A program made the translations under genes and the position numbers. The notes below the pieces were generated by a model, which was not told where the DNA came from, ran no database searches, and saw nothing but the letters and a program-made list of their open reading frames with translations. Below, in pieces: positions 11,153-19,319 of a DNA stretch of 64,000 nucleotides (position 1 is its first letter; every line of letters begins with the position of its first letter). The DNA is taken from contig NZ_JACHMO010000001.1 of assembly GCF_014205015.1 (NCBI RefSeq), forward strand, positions 5,394,001 to 5,458,000, in the 5' to 3' direction. The DNA comes from Saccharothrix ecbatanensis. Its GTDB lineage: Bacteria > Actinomycetota > Actinomycetes > Mycobacteriales > Pseudonocardiaceae.

Positions 11153-11538
11153 GCCTTGTCCTCGGCGGGCGCGTTGACGTCGCCGGGCAGAGCTGCCCTG
11201 GCCAGCTCCACCAGCGCGGCGAACGCGTTCGGGTCGCTGACGGCCAGCTCGGCCAGGATCTTGCGGTCGACCTCGATCTCGGCGAGCCGCATGCCCTGGA
11301 TGAAGCGGTTGTACGTCATGCCGTTGGCGCGGACACCGGCGTTGATGCGCTGGATCCACAGCTTCCGGAAGTCACCCTTGCGGGCGCGGCGGTCCCGGTA
11401 GGCGTAGTTGAGCGAGTGGATAACCTGCTCTTTGGCCTTGCGGTACAGCCTCGAACGCTGGCCGCGGTAACCGCTGGCGAGCTCAAGGGTGGTACGGCGC
11501 TTCTTCTGGGCGTTCACTGCCCTTTTGACGCGTGCCAC
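11149..11538 (-). CDS. rplT: 50S ribosomal protein L20
   Basis: 129 aa; binds 23S rRNA early in 50S assembly. Starts at GTG 11538 with the universal [15 protein letters not shown] and contains [18 protein letters not shown] and [17 protein letters not shown], all diagnostic for L20. An acidic C-terminal tail of about 12 residues is an actinobacterial extension. Third gene of infC-rpmI-rplT, 63 bp after rpmI; its stop overlaps the proposed CTG start of the methyltransferase. Confidence 0.98.
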   Translation of the reverse strand: MARVKRAVNAQKKRRTTLELASGYRGQRSRLYRKAKEQVIHSLNYAYRDRRARKGDFRKLWIQRINAGVRANGMTYNRFIQGMRLAEIEVDRKILAELAVSDPNAFAALVELARAALPGDVNAPAEDKA

Positions 11539-11601
11539 GGGTCCATCCTGTCGATCTCGTGGGGCCGGTGGAGGGCCCCGGTGTTCAAGGGGGTGAAGGT
11601 C

Positions 11602-11796
11602 TTAGAGGCCGAGCAGCTTCTTCAGCCGCGGCACGTCGTTCTTCGCGACCTCGGTGGTGCCGGAGAGGCGACGCGTCAGCTTGCTGGACTTCTTCTCCAG
11701 CAGGTGGCGCTTGCCGGCCTTCTCGCGGAGCAGCTTGCCGCTGCCGGTGACCTTCACGCGCTTGGAGGTCCCGCTGTGCGTCTTGTTCTTGGGCAT
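11602..11796 (-). CDS. rpmI: 50S ribosomal protein L35
   Basis: 64 aa, normal L35 size. [20 protein letters not shown] at the N-terminus and [16 protein letters not shown] are characteristic. ATG 11796 is the start; upstream in-frame ATG 11841 would add 15 non-homologous residues. Lies 73 bp downstream of infC in the usual operon order. Confidence 0.98.
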   Translation of the reverse strand: MPKNKTHSGTSKRVKVTGSGKLLREKAGKRHLLEKKSSKLTRRLSGTTEVAKNDVPRLKKLLGL

Positions 11797-11869
11797 TTCC
11801 GTCCTCAGTCTCGTGCAGCCACCGGGGGTGGGGGCGGCCATGCTTGCTCCCGGCCCTGGGGCCGGGAGA

Positions 11870-12475
11870 TCACTCTTCGACAGACTCGTCCGTCGCCTCG
11901 TCGGCGCTGTCGTTCCTGATCGGACGGGTCTTCGTGGTCTTGTGCGGCGCCAACACCATGATCATGTTGCGGCCGTCCTGCTTCGGGTTCGACTCGACGA
12001 AGCCCAGCTCCGCGACGTCCTCGGCGAGCCTCTGCAGCAGTCGGTATCCCAGTTCCGGCCGGGACTGCTCGCGGCCGCGGAACATGATGGTCACCTTGAC
12101 CTTGTTCCCGTGCGACAGGAAGCGGGCCACGTGGCCCTTCTTCGTCAGGTAGTCGTGCGGGTCGATCTTCGGCCGGAGCTTCTGCTCCTTGATGACCGTC
12201 AGCTGCTGGTTGCGGCGCGATTCACGGGCCTTCTGCGCGCTCTCGTACTTGAACTTGCCGTAGTCCATGAGCTTGCAGACCGGCGGCCGAGCCTGTGCGG
12301 CGACCTCGACGAGGTCGAGATCCGATTCCTGGGCGAGTCGGAGCGCGTCCTCGATGCGAACGATCCCGACCTGCTCGCCGTTCGGCCCGACCAGACGAAC
12401 CTCGGGCACGCGGATGCGGTCGTTGATGCGCGGCTCGGTGCTCACCGGAGCACCTCGGTTCGAGGGACTTGTCAT
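11870..12475 (-). CDS. infC: Translation initiation factor IF-3
   Basis: IF-3 binds the 30S subunit, blocks premature 50S joining and proofreads start codons. The N-domain begins [18 protein letters not shown]; the linker and C-domain contain [17 protein letters not shown] and [12 protein letters not shown]. An acidic tail closes the protein. ATG 12475 has an AAAGGA site about 6 nt upstream (12482-12487); GTG 12442 (residue 12), with its own GAGG site, is a plausible alternative and would give the more usual length. First gene of the operon, preceded by a leader hairpin. Confidence 0.97.
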   Translation of the reverse strand: MTSPSNRGAPVSTEPRINDRIRVPEVRLVGPNGEQVGIVRIEDALRLAQESDLDLVEVAAQARPPVCKLMDYGKFKYESAQKARESRRNQQLTVIKEQKLRPKIDPHDYLTKKGHVARFLSHGNKVKVTIMFRGREQSRPELGYRLLQRLAEDVAELGFVESNPKQDGRNMIMVLAPHKTTKTRPIRNDSADEATDESVEE

Positions 12476-12501
12476 TCACGTCCTTTGTGACTCGTTGTGC
12501 G

Positions 12502-12541
12502 CCAAAGACAAGAGGCCCCACACCTGCCCGGTGTGAGGCCC
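12502..12541 (-). promoter_or_regulatory. infC leader hairpin (terminator-like attenuator)
   Basis: On the minus strand an 11-bp stem (12530-12540 with 12514-12524, one U-G pair) and 5-nt loop is followed by TCTTGTCTTTGG, a U-rich run. It ends about 27 nt before the infC ATG. In many bacteria infC-rpmI-rplT leaders are controlled by attenuation; this is the right shape and place, but the antiterminator was not identified. Confidence 0.6.
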
Positions 12542-12742
12542 GCTTCCTACCGATCGCACAACGAAGGGCGCAGTCGACCCTTCGATGGACCGGACCCGGC
12601 CACCTGCACGAAGCGGCAGACTCGGGTGGGAGCGGGGCTCCACTTGCCGTCCCCACAGGTGCGGGGACTGGTCGCGCGGAGAATAGTAGCAGACGGCCTT
12701 GTCAACCCCCGAACCGGCGACCCGACCGGGTTGGTTGCGAGA

Positions 12743-13093
12743 ATGGCTCCCGTGACCGACCTGCCTTCGAACAACGTCCGCGACCTGTCCGATGTTCCCA
12801 GCGTCGAGGTGATCAGCAAGGCGGCGATCATGCTGCTCTCCGCCGCCGCCGACCGCCTGGGCCTGGCCGACGAGGACCCGGACCACAGCCCCCGGCGCGA
12901 CCTGGACGAGGCGCGCAGGCTGATCACCGCGCTGGCCGGTCTGGTGACGGCGTCGGCCGAGTACCTGGGCCCGCACGCCGGTCCGCTGCGCGAGGGTCTC
13001 CAGTCCGTGCAGCGCGCGTTCCGCGAGGCGTCGGCATATCCGGACGAGCCGGGCCAGGGTCCGGGCGAGAAGTACACCGGCCCCGTCTACTAA
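12743..13093 (+). CDS. DUF1844 family protein
   Basis: 116 aa from ATG 12743 (GTG 12752 also possible). The conserved core VEVISKAAIMLLSAAADRLGL is followed by a helical LDEARRLITALAGLVTASAEYLG, typical for DUF1844, a small actinobacterial protein of unknown role usually encoded divergently from infC, as here. An acidic, Pro-rich C-terminus ends in GEKYTGPVY. No catalytic motif is evident. Confidence 0.88.
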   Translation: MAPVTDLPSNNVRDLSDVPSVEVISKAAIMLLSAAADRLGLADEDPDHSPRRDLDEARRLITALAGLVTASAEYLGPHAGPLREGLQSVQRAFREASAYPDEPGQGPGEKYTGPVY

Positions 13094-13384
13094 CGGTGCG
13101 TAGTGAATTCGTAACGCATGCGCCCCATCTTCGGAACGCGCGAGTCGTACGTTCGGGACAACGGGGTTGAGCGTTCGCGGTGCGCGCCTCCCGCCCGGCG
13201 GGACAAGGCGAGTGATCCACATCGCTTTTCCGCAGGTCGGACCGGGCACGACCTGCGTGTCGGCGCTCACGTCCTAGGGGTGTGTGAATTAAGGGGTAGG
13301 GGTTCGGGGCCTTCTTGGCTATTGTTCGCATCACGTTCGCGCGAACTCCTGTACATCGACCCTGCTCAAGGGGGGAACCCAGAC
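13094..13384. other. Leader/promoter region of the secreted protease
   Basis: 291 bp with no credible gene. It contains the 12-bp perfect palindrome GTTCGCGCGAAC at 13335-13346 and a strong AAGGGGGGAA ribosome-binding region at 13368-13377 ahead of the protease ATG. Confidence 0.5.
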
Positions 13385-14896
13385 ATGGGTAGTTTTCGCG
13401 CGCCTTGGAATCGGATAGTCGGCACGGTCGGCACCGCTGTCGTGGCATCGGCGTTGGTAGTCACGCCGGCGCTCGCCGCGGAAGGTGAAATCCGCAACGC
13501 GGGCAGACCTAACACCGTGGTGGACAGTTACATCGTGGTGCTGAAGGACGCGGGCCAGACGGACGCGGTCGCCGCGAAGGTGGGGGCCAACGTCAAGCAC
13601 CGCTACAGCACCGCGCTGAACGGCTTCTCGGCGTCCATGAACGAGCAGGCGGCCAAGAAGTTGGCAGCCGACCCGGCAGTGGAGTTCGTCGCCCAGAACC
13701 AGAAGTTCAAGGCGTCGATCGACCAGCCGAACCCGCCGTCGTGGGGCCTCGACCGCCTCAGCCAGCGTGACCTGCCGCTGAACAACCACTTCAGCTACAC
13801 CACGACGGCCTCGAACGTGCACGCCTACGTCATCGACACGGGCATCCGCACGACGCACACCGACTTCGGTGGCCGGGCGACGTTCGACATCAACACCAGC
13901 GGTGACGGCTACAACTACGACTGCGCGGGCCACGGCACGCACGTCGCCGGCACGATCGGCGGCACGGCGCACGGTGTGGCGAAGGGCGTCAAGCTGCACG
14001 CCGTGAAGGTCCTCGACTGCGAGGGCTGGGGCTCGACCGAGAGCGTCGTCGCGGGTATCGACTGGGTGACCGCGAACGCGCAGAAGCCGGCTGTGGCGAA
14101 CATGAGCCTCGGCGGCTGGGCGGACGACGTCCTGGACTCGGCCGTGCGCCGTTCCATCGCGTCGGGCATCACGTACACCTTCGCCTCGGGCAACGAGGAA
14201 GACAACGCGTGCTACTACTCCCCCGGCCGCGTGGCCGAGGGCATCACGGTCAACGCGTCCAGCAGCACTGACGGCCGCGCGTGGTTCTCCAACTGGGGCA
14301 CCTGCACGGACATGTACGCGCCGGGTCTGGACATCAGGTCGACGTGGAACGGCAGTGACTACGAGACCGCGGTGATCAGCGGCACGTCGATGGCGGCGCC
14401 GCACGTGGCGGGTGCCGCGGCGCTGTACCTCGCGGGCAAGCCGACCGCGACGCCGGAGCAGGTCCAGGCCGCGTTCAAGGGTGTCGCGACGCCGAACCGG
14501 ATCTCGGACGCCGGTCCGGGTTCGCCGAACCTGTTGCTGTTCACGGGCAACGCGGTCAACGACACGCTGGCCAAGGGCGAGCGTCTGAACGCCGGTCAGA
14601 GCAAGACGTCCAACGACAGCCGCTACAAGCTGATCATGCAGACGGACGGCAACCTGGTGCTGTACGCGGTGGCGTCCGGTCAGCCGCTGTGGCACACGCG
14701 TTCCAACGGCTCGGGTGCGACGCACGCGACGCTTCAGACGGACGGCAACTTCGTCGTCTACACGGCCGCGGGTGTGCCGGTGTGGCACAGCCGTTCCGAC
14801 CGCACGACGGCGGACCGGGTGATGGTCCAGAACGACTCGAACGTGGTCCTCTACGGTCCGCAGGGTCAGTACTTCTGGCACCGTTACCTGGGCTAA
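13385..14896 (+). CDS. Secreted subtilisin-family (S8) serine protease with C-terminal bulb-lectin domain
   Basis: 503 aa preproenzyme. ATG 13385 follows AAGGGGGGAA. A signal peptide ends at about TPALA/AEGE (residue 31), then an inhibitor I9 propeptide (about 45-115, SYIVVLKDAG). The peptidase S8 domain has Asp151 in YVIDTGI, His183 in GHGTHVAG and Ser335 in GTSMAAPHVAG, as in proteinase K-like enzymes. The last ~110 residues form a B-lectin (mannose-binding) domain with three QxDxNxVxY-type motifs: MQTDGNLVLY, LQTDGNFVVY and VQNDSNVVLY. The enzyme should be exported and self-cleaved; the lectin part may anchor it to mannose-containing surfaces (inference). Confidence 0.94.
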   Translation: MGSFRAPWNRIVGTVGTAVVASALVVTPALAAEGEIRNAGRPNTVVDSYIVVLKDAGQTDAVAAKVGANVKHRYSTALNGFSASMNEQAAKKLAADPAVEFVAQNQKFKASIDQPNPPSWGLDRLSQRDLPLNNHFSYTTTASNVHAYVIDTGIRTTHTDFGGRATFDINTSGDGYNYDCAGHGTHVAGTIGGTAHGVAKGVKLHAVKVLDCEGWGSTESVVAGIDWVTANAQKPAVANMSLGGWADDVLDSAVRRSIASGITYTFASGNEEDNACYYSPGRVAEGITVNASSSTDGRAWFSNWGTCTDMYAPGLDIRSTWNGSDYETAVISGTSMAAPHVAGAAALYLAGKPTATPEQVQAAFKGVATPNRISDAGPGSPNLLLFTGNAVNDTLAKGERLNAGQSKTSNDSRYKLIMQTDGNLVLYAVASGQPLWHTRSNGSGATHATLQTDGNFVVYTAAGVPVWHSRSDRTTADRVMVQNDSNVVLYGPQGQYFWHRYLG

Positions 14897-14908
14897 GGCT
14901 CTAAGCAG

Positions 14909-14948
14909 GCACAACGCCGGGGTCCCACACGGGGCCCCGGCGTTGTGC
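14909..14948. terminator. Bidirectional terminator between convergent genes
   Basis: Perfect 14-bp arms 14909-14922 and 14935-14948 with a 12-nt loop, 13 nt after the protease stop and 3 nt before the end of the convergent membrane-protein gene. Suits termination in both directions. Confidence 0.85.
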
Positions 14949-14950
14949 TG

Positions 14951-15577
14951 TCAGGGGTGAACTCCGCTGGGGTGGATTCCGCTGGGGTGAACTCCGCTGG
15001 CCTTGAGTTGCCGGTCCGCGAGGGCCTTGACGACCTCGGCGTCCTGCCGGCGCCAGCCCTCCACGGGGTCGCCGGGGAACGCCGCCAGGTCCCGCAGCGA
15101 CAGGGTGTTGAGCGCGTGCAGCGCGAGCAGGTCGTAGCGGCCTTGATCACGCAGTCGTCGTGCCACGGCGGCCCGCCGGGCGAACCGCAGCCGCAGCGGC
15201 AGCCACGTGATCAGCAGGAACGCCAGCGGCAGGGCGATGAACGCGACGGTGAGCCACAGGGCGGTGGTCTCGACGGCGTCGATCTGGGCGCCGCCCGCGT
15301 CGGACAGCGTGCCGCCCGCCGACTTGCCGCGGTCGAGCGCGTCGGCCAGCTGGTCGCCGACCAGTGGCACGTCCCGGGCCTTGGCGGCGGCGTCCCCGAA
15401 CGTCTCGCTCAGGTTCCGCCCGGCGTCGACGAGCCCGTCACCCGGCGCGCGCAACGTGCGGACCGCGTCTCCTACGGCCAGGGCCACTGTCACCCAGAAC
15501 CACATCCAGGCGACCGCGAGCAGATCGGCCACCACCTGCCGCGCCAACCGGGGCGAACGATCCGCGTACCACTTCAT
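14951..15577 (-). CDS. Hypothetical integral membrane protein, 208 aa
   Basis: ATG 15577 (MKWYADRSPRLARQ) is preferred; ATG 15628 in frame would add 17 residues. Hydrophobic segments at about residues 15-40 (LLAVAWMWFWVTVALAVG) and 108-130 (LWLTVAFIALPLAFLLITW) enclose a roughly 70-residue Gly/Asp/Ala-rich loop; the C-terminal third is cytoplasmic and basic. Family not named with certainty. The last 15 codons are three copies of a 15-bp unit encoding SGVHP/SGIHP, an apparent recent repeat expansion. Convergent with the protease. Confidence 0.8.
   Translation of the reverse strand: MKWYADRSPRLARQVVADLLAVAWMWFWVTVALAVGDAVRTLRAPGDGLVDAGRNLSETFGDAAAKARDVPLVGDQLADALDRGKSAGGTLSDAGGAQIDAVETTALWLTVAFIALPLAFLLITWLPLRLRFARRAAVARRLRDQGRYDLLALHALNTLSLRDLAAFPGDPVEGWRRQDAEVVKALADRQLKASGVHPSGIHPSGVHP
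14954..14998. repeat. Three tandem 15-bp repeats at the 3' end of the membrane-protein gene
   Basis: Units 14954-14968, 14969-14983 and 14984-14998 (GGGGTGAACTCCGCT with two changes in the middle copy). In frame, they encode the C-terminal SGVHP SGIHP SGVHP just before the stop. Confidence 0.9.
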
Positions 15578-15679
15578 GAGGTGTGGTCTTACCAGTAAGG
15601 CGTCACGGGAAACCGACGTGATCGGCATCGCCCAGGTCAGCGGCGGTCGGCGGGTCGGCGCGCACTACTGTTCCGACGT

Positions 15680-17989
15680 GTGGCGACGACGTTCGGCGAG
15701 CTGCTGCGCGCGCACCGGTCGCGGGTCCGGCTGACGCAGGAAGAGCTGGCGGAGGGCTCCGGGGTCAGCGTGCGGGCGATCAGCGACATGGAACGCGGTC
15801 GGGCGAAGGGGCCTCAGCGGCGCACGGTGGAGGCGTTGGCCGGTGTGCTGGCGTTGGCCGAGCCGGAGGTCCGGGCGTTGTTGGACGCGGCCAAGGAGGG
15901 CCGGGTGCGGCGTGCGCCGTCGGTGACGCCGTCGGTGTTGCCGCCGGATGTCGCGGATCTGACCGGGCGTGAGGCCGAGTTGGCGGTGTTGGCGGCGGTC
16001 GCGGAGGAGACGCGGGCGGGCGCCACGTCGCTGGTCGTGGTGCATGGTCCGCCGGGTGCGGGGAAGACGGCGTTGGCGGTGCGGGCGGCGTACCGGTTGG
16101 CGTCGCGTTTCCCGGACGGGTGTTTCTTCTTCAACCTGCGTGGCATGGACGTGCGGCCGGTTCACCCTTCCGAGGTGGTGCATCGGATGCTGTTGGCGCT
16201 CGGTGTGGCGGAGAAGCACATCCCGGCGGGCGAGGGGGAGCGTTCGGACCTGTACCGGGCGCGGCTGCGGGAGCGGTCGACGTTGTTGGTGCTGGACAAC
16301 GCGTCCGACGAGGCGCAGGTGCGTCCGTTGTTGGCGACGGGCGGGCGGTCGTTGGTGGTGGTGACGTCGCGGTTGGTGCTCGGTGGGTTGGAGGCGGGCC
16401 GGCGGCTGGGGCTGGACGTGCTGGGCGCGGGCGAGTCGTTCGAGCTGCTCGGCGCGATCGCCGGGCGGGCCAGGGTCGGCGCGGAGCCGGTGGCGACGGC
16501 GCGGGTGGCGAAGCTGTGCGGGCACCTGCCGCTGGCGTTGCGGATCGCGGGCAACCGGTTGGCGAGCCGTCCCAAGTGGACGATCGGGCACCTGGCCGGT
16601 CAGCTGGGGGACGAGCGGCGCAGGCTGTCCGCGTTGACGGCGGGCGATCTCCAGGTGCGGACGGCGTTCGAGATGTCGTACCGGCAGTTGGGCGCGAAGG
16701 CGGCGGTGCTGTTCCGGCGGCTGTCGTTGGTGCCGGGCGCGGATTTCGGGCCGGAGTTGGCGGCGGTGCTGGCCGGTGTGGACCGGTTCGCCGCCGAGGA
16801 CACGTTGGAGGAGCTGGTCGACATGAGCCTGCTGGACACCGCGGAGGTGCCCGGCCGGTACGTGTTCCACGACCTGATCCGGGTGTTCGCGGGTGAACGG
16901 CTGGCGGACGAGGAGCCGGCGCCGGTGGTGGGGCGGGCGCGGCGGCGTGCGGTGGACTGGCTGCTCGGGACGGCGGTGGAGGCGGCGGGGTTCTTCGGGC
17001 CGGACGCTCAGTCGGAGGCGTTGGGGTCTTCGAGGGCGTTGGGCGCGTTGGGCAGCCAGGAGGAGGCGGACGCCTGGCTGGTGGCCGAGACCGCGAACTG
17101 GCTGGGTGCGCTGCGCTGGGCTTGTGCGGACGGTTCGCACGCCGAGGTGTTGGCGCTGGCGACGGCGATGCACTGGTACTCCGACCAGCGTGGGCGTGGT
17201 GAGACGTGGGTGGAGGTGTTCACCGCGGGGGTGGCGGCGGCGCGGGTGTTGGGGAGCGTGCGGGACGAGGCCGTGCAGCTGAACTTCCTGACGTGGACGC
17301 TGGAGGTGCTGATGGGGCGGCACGCGGAGGCGTTGGCGTTGCACGGCGAGGCGTGGCGTGCGGCGGTGGAGGCGGGGGACGTCCGGGAGCAGGGTTGGGC
17401 GCTGCACTACCGGTCGGTGTCGGAGCTGCGGACCGGGCTGTTGGAGGCGGCGCAGGAGAGCGCGCGGCGGGCGCAGGAGCTGTTCCGGGCGGCCGGGTAC
17501 CCGTTGGGCGAGCGGATCTCGTTGTCCTGCTTGGCGTTGGTGTTGGACCGGTTGGAGCGGCACGAGGACGCGGTGGAGGTGAACCGGGAGCTCTTGGCGG
17601 ACGTGCGGTCCGGGCGGCTGGAGCTGGCGCCGGTGATGACGGCGGAGATGTCGGCGACGTTGTTGGTGCGCATGGCGGAGAGCCTGTGCCGGTTGGCGCG
17701 GTGGCCGGAGGTGTTGGCGGCGGCCGAGGAGGCGCTGGGGCTGGTGCGCACGGCGTTGCCGAGCATGTGTGACGCCCGCTACCTGCGTGGGCTGGCGCTG
17801 CACCGGCTCGGTGATCCGGAGGGGGCGCGGGCGGAGCTGGTTTCGGCGGTCGAGTTGGCGGGCGGGCATCGTCACCGCCGCCTGGCGGGTGCGCTCGACG
17901 CGTTGGCCGAGGTGCACGACGACCTCGGCGACCCGGTCGCGGCGGGGGTGTGCCGTGACCGGGCCGTGGCCGCGAGGGCGGATCCGTAG
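15680..17989 (+). CDS. XRE-NB-ARC-TPR (STAND-type) transcriptional regulator
   Basis: 769 aa, GTG start at 15680. An N-terminal Cro/C1 helix-turn-helix (about 5-65; LTQEELAEGSGVSVRAISDMERG) is followed by an NB-ARC ATPase with Walker A GPPGAGKTAL (about 118-127), Walker B STLLVLDNA and sensor LVVVTSR, the GLPLAL-like motif (GHLPLALRIAGNRLA), then a winged-helix segment and about 330 residues of TPR helices. This matches AfsR/SARP-like STAND regulators lacking the BTAD domain, thought to switch on ATP binding and oligomerisation. No obvious target operon adjoins it. Confidence 0.9.
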   Translation: MATTFGELLRAHRSRVRLTQEELAEGSGVSVRAISDMERGRAKGPQRRTVEALAGVLALAEPEVRALLDAAKEGRVRRAPSVTPSVLPPDVADLTGREAELAVLAAVAEETRAGATSLVVVHGPPGAGKTALAVRAAYRLASRFPDGCFFFNLRGMDVRPVHPSEVVHRMLLALGVAEKHIPAGEGERSDLYRARLRERSTLLVLDNASDEAQVRPLLATGGRSLVVVTSRLVLGGLEAGRRLGLDVLGAGESFELLGAIAGRARVGAEPVATARVAKLCGHLPLALRIAGNRLASRPKWTIGHLAGQLGDERRRLSALTAGDLQVRTAFEMSYRQLGAKAAVLFRRLSLVPGADFGPELAAVLAGVDRFAAEDTLEELVDMSLLDTAEVPGRYVFHDLIRVFAGERLADEEPAPVVGRARRRAVDWLLGTAVEAAGFFGPDAQSEALGSSRALGALGSQEEADAWLVAETANWLGALRWACADGSHAEVLALATAMHWYSDQRGRGETWVEVFTAGVAAARVLGSVRDEAVQLNFLTWTLEVLMGRHAEALALHGEAWRAAVEAGDVREQGWALHYRSVSELRTGLLEAAQESARRAQELFRAAGYPLGERISLSCLALVLDRLERHEDAVEVNRELLADVRSGRLELAPVMTAEMSATLLVRMAESLCRLARWPEVLAAAEEALGLVRTALPSMCDARYLRGLALHRLGDPEGARAELVSAVELAGGHRHRRLAGALDALAEVHDDLGDPVAAGVCRDRAVAARADP

Positions 17990-17990
17990 A

Positions 17991-18017
17991 CCGCCGCCGT
18001 CCGCGCCGGGGCGGCGG
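17991..18017 (+). terminator. Possible terminator after the STAND regulator
   Basis: 8-bp GC stem (17991-17998 with 18010-18017) and 11-nt loop beginning 2 nt after the stop codon. Modest strength and no U tract. Confidence 0.4.
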
Positions 18018-18162
18018 GTGGTGTCCGCGCTCAGCCGATCGGGGATGCGTTCCTAGCCATCGCCGGGTCCTTCCATGACGTGCTTCTCCGAGGGGGTTGC
18101 GTCCCGAAGTCAAGCCGTCGTGGCCGGCGAAGACCACGCAGAACAACCGGCAGAAGTAAGGG

Positions 18163-18546
18163 TCAGTCCAGCACCGCGAGCGCGTCGATCTCGACCAGGA
18201 GTTTGGCGGGCAGGCCGACGTAGACGGTGGTGCGCGCGGGGAACGGCGTTTCGGTGACGAACTCGTCGTAGACGGCGTTCATCTCGGCGAAGTGCGCGGT
18301 ATCGGTGAGGTAGACGCGGATCATCACCACGTCGGCGAGGGACGCGCCGCCGGCGTTCAGCACGGCGACCACGTTGCGCAGTGCCTGCCGGGTCTGCTCG
18401 GCCACGGTGTCGCCGACGACGGCGCCGGTGGCCGGGTCGAACGCGACCTGGCCCGCCACCTGGAGGATCGGGCCCTTGCGGACGCCCTGGGAGAACGCGG
18501 CCACGGGGGTGGGCGCGTCGGCGGTCCTGATCTCGGTCTTCTGCAT
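18163..18546 (-). CDS. RidA family reactive-intermediate deaminase
   Basis: 127 aa from ATG 18546, which has a GAAGGA site 5-6 nt upstream. RidA/YjgF proteins hydrolyse 2-aminoacrylate and related imines released by PLP-dependent serine/threonine dehydratases. Typical segments: FSQGVRKGPILQVAGQV, VVAVLNAGGASLADVVMIRVYLTD and FPARTTVYVGLPAKLLVEIDALAVL, with the conserved substrate Arg in PARTTV. It lies 23 bp after the IclR gene and next to a PLP D-Ser/Thr dehydratase-like gene, which fits a detoxifying role in the same pathway. Confidence 0.93.
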   Translation of the reverse strand: MQKTEIRTADAPTPVAAFSQGVRKGPILQVAGQVAFDPATGAVVGDTVAEQTRQALRNVVAVLNAGGASLADVVMIRVYLTDTAHFAEMNAVYDEFVTETPFPARTTVYVGLPAKLLVEIDALAVLD

Positions 18547-18569
18547 GTGCTTCCTTCTCTGGTGGGTGG

Positions 18570-19319
18570 TCAGTCGCGGGGCGACCAGCCGCACTCGACG
18601 GACGCCGCCCGCGCGGTCGCGAGCAGGTCGGGCAGGTGGGCGAGCAGGCCCTCGAAGTCGAGCAGCACCTTGGGCACGGACATCGACACGGCCGCCACGA
18701 CCCCGCCGCGCGCGCCGCGGACGGGGGCCGCGATGCAGTGGATGAAGTCCTCGTGCTCGGCGTTGTCCACCGCGTAGCCGGCGGCGCGGACGCGTTCCAG
18801 TTCGGCCAGGTAGGCGTCCGGTGTCGTGATGGTGTTCGCGGTCAGCGGCACGTAGTCGATGGTGTGCGCGACTTCGCGGCGACGCGGTTCGGGCAGGTCC
18901 GACAGCAGCACCTTGGCCACGGCGGTGCAGTGCAGCGGGGCGCGTCTGCCGATGCGCGAGTACATCCGCATGGGGTGGGTGCTGTCGTACTTGTCGATGT
19001 AGATGACCTCGCCGCCTTCGTAGGACGCGAGGTGGACGGTGTAGCCGGTGCGGGTGTTCAGCTCGCGCAGGGCGTTTTCGGCGCTGCGCCGCACGTCCCG
19101 CTCCTCCAGTGCCCGGTTGGCCAGGTCGAACAGCGCGGTGCCGAGCCGGTAGTGGTGCACGCCTTCGCGCTGCACGAACCGGTGCGACTCCAGGGTCCGG
19201 AGCAGCCGCATGGCGGTCGACTTGTGCACGTCGATGACGCCCGACAGCTCGTCCAGCGTCTTCGGTCCGGTGGCCAGTTCCCCCACCAGGGTCAGCGCCC
19301 GGTCCAGGCTTTGGCTCAT
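18570..19319 (-). CDS. IclR family transcriptional regulator
   Basis: 249 aa; ATG 19319 preceded by GAGGAG. The N-terminal winged helix-turn-helix (about 1-65; LDELSGVIDVHKSTAMRLLRTLE) is followed by the IclR effector domain (about 75-245; GRRAPLHCTAVAKVLLSDL, IAAPVRGARGGVVAAVSMS). Its stop is downstream of, and its ATG overlaps, the sugar kinase stop (ATGA), so kinase, regulator and RidA form one transcript divergent from the D-amino-acid genes. It probably controls both transcripts; the ligand could be a D-amino acid or a keto acid (inference). Confidence 0.94.
   Translation of the reverse strand: MSQSLDRALTLVGELATGPKTLDELSGVIDVHKSTAMRLLRTLESHRFVQREGVHHYRLGTALFDLANRALEERDVRRSAENALRELNTRTGYTVHLASYEGGEVIYIDKYDSTHPMRMYSRIGRRAPLHCTAVAKVLLSDLPEPRRREVAHTIDYVPLTANTITTPDAYLAELERVRAAGYAVDNAEHEDFIHCIAAPVRGARGGVVAAVSMSVPKVLLDFEGLLAHLPDLLATARAASVECGWSPRD

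Noticed and set aside
13335..13346. LexA box upstream of the protease
   Set aside because: The palindrome GTTCGCGCGAAC lacks the CGAAC-N4-GTTCG order of the actinobacterial SOS box.
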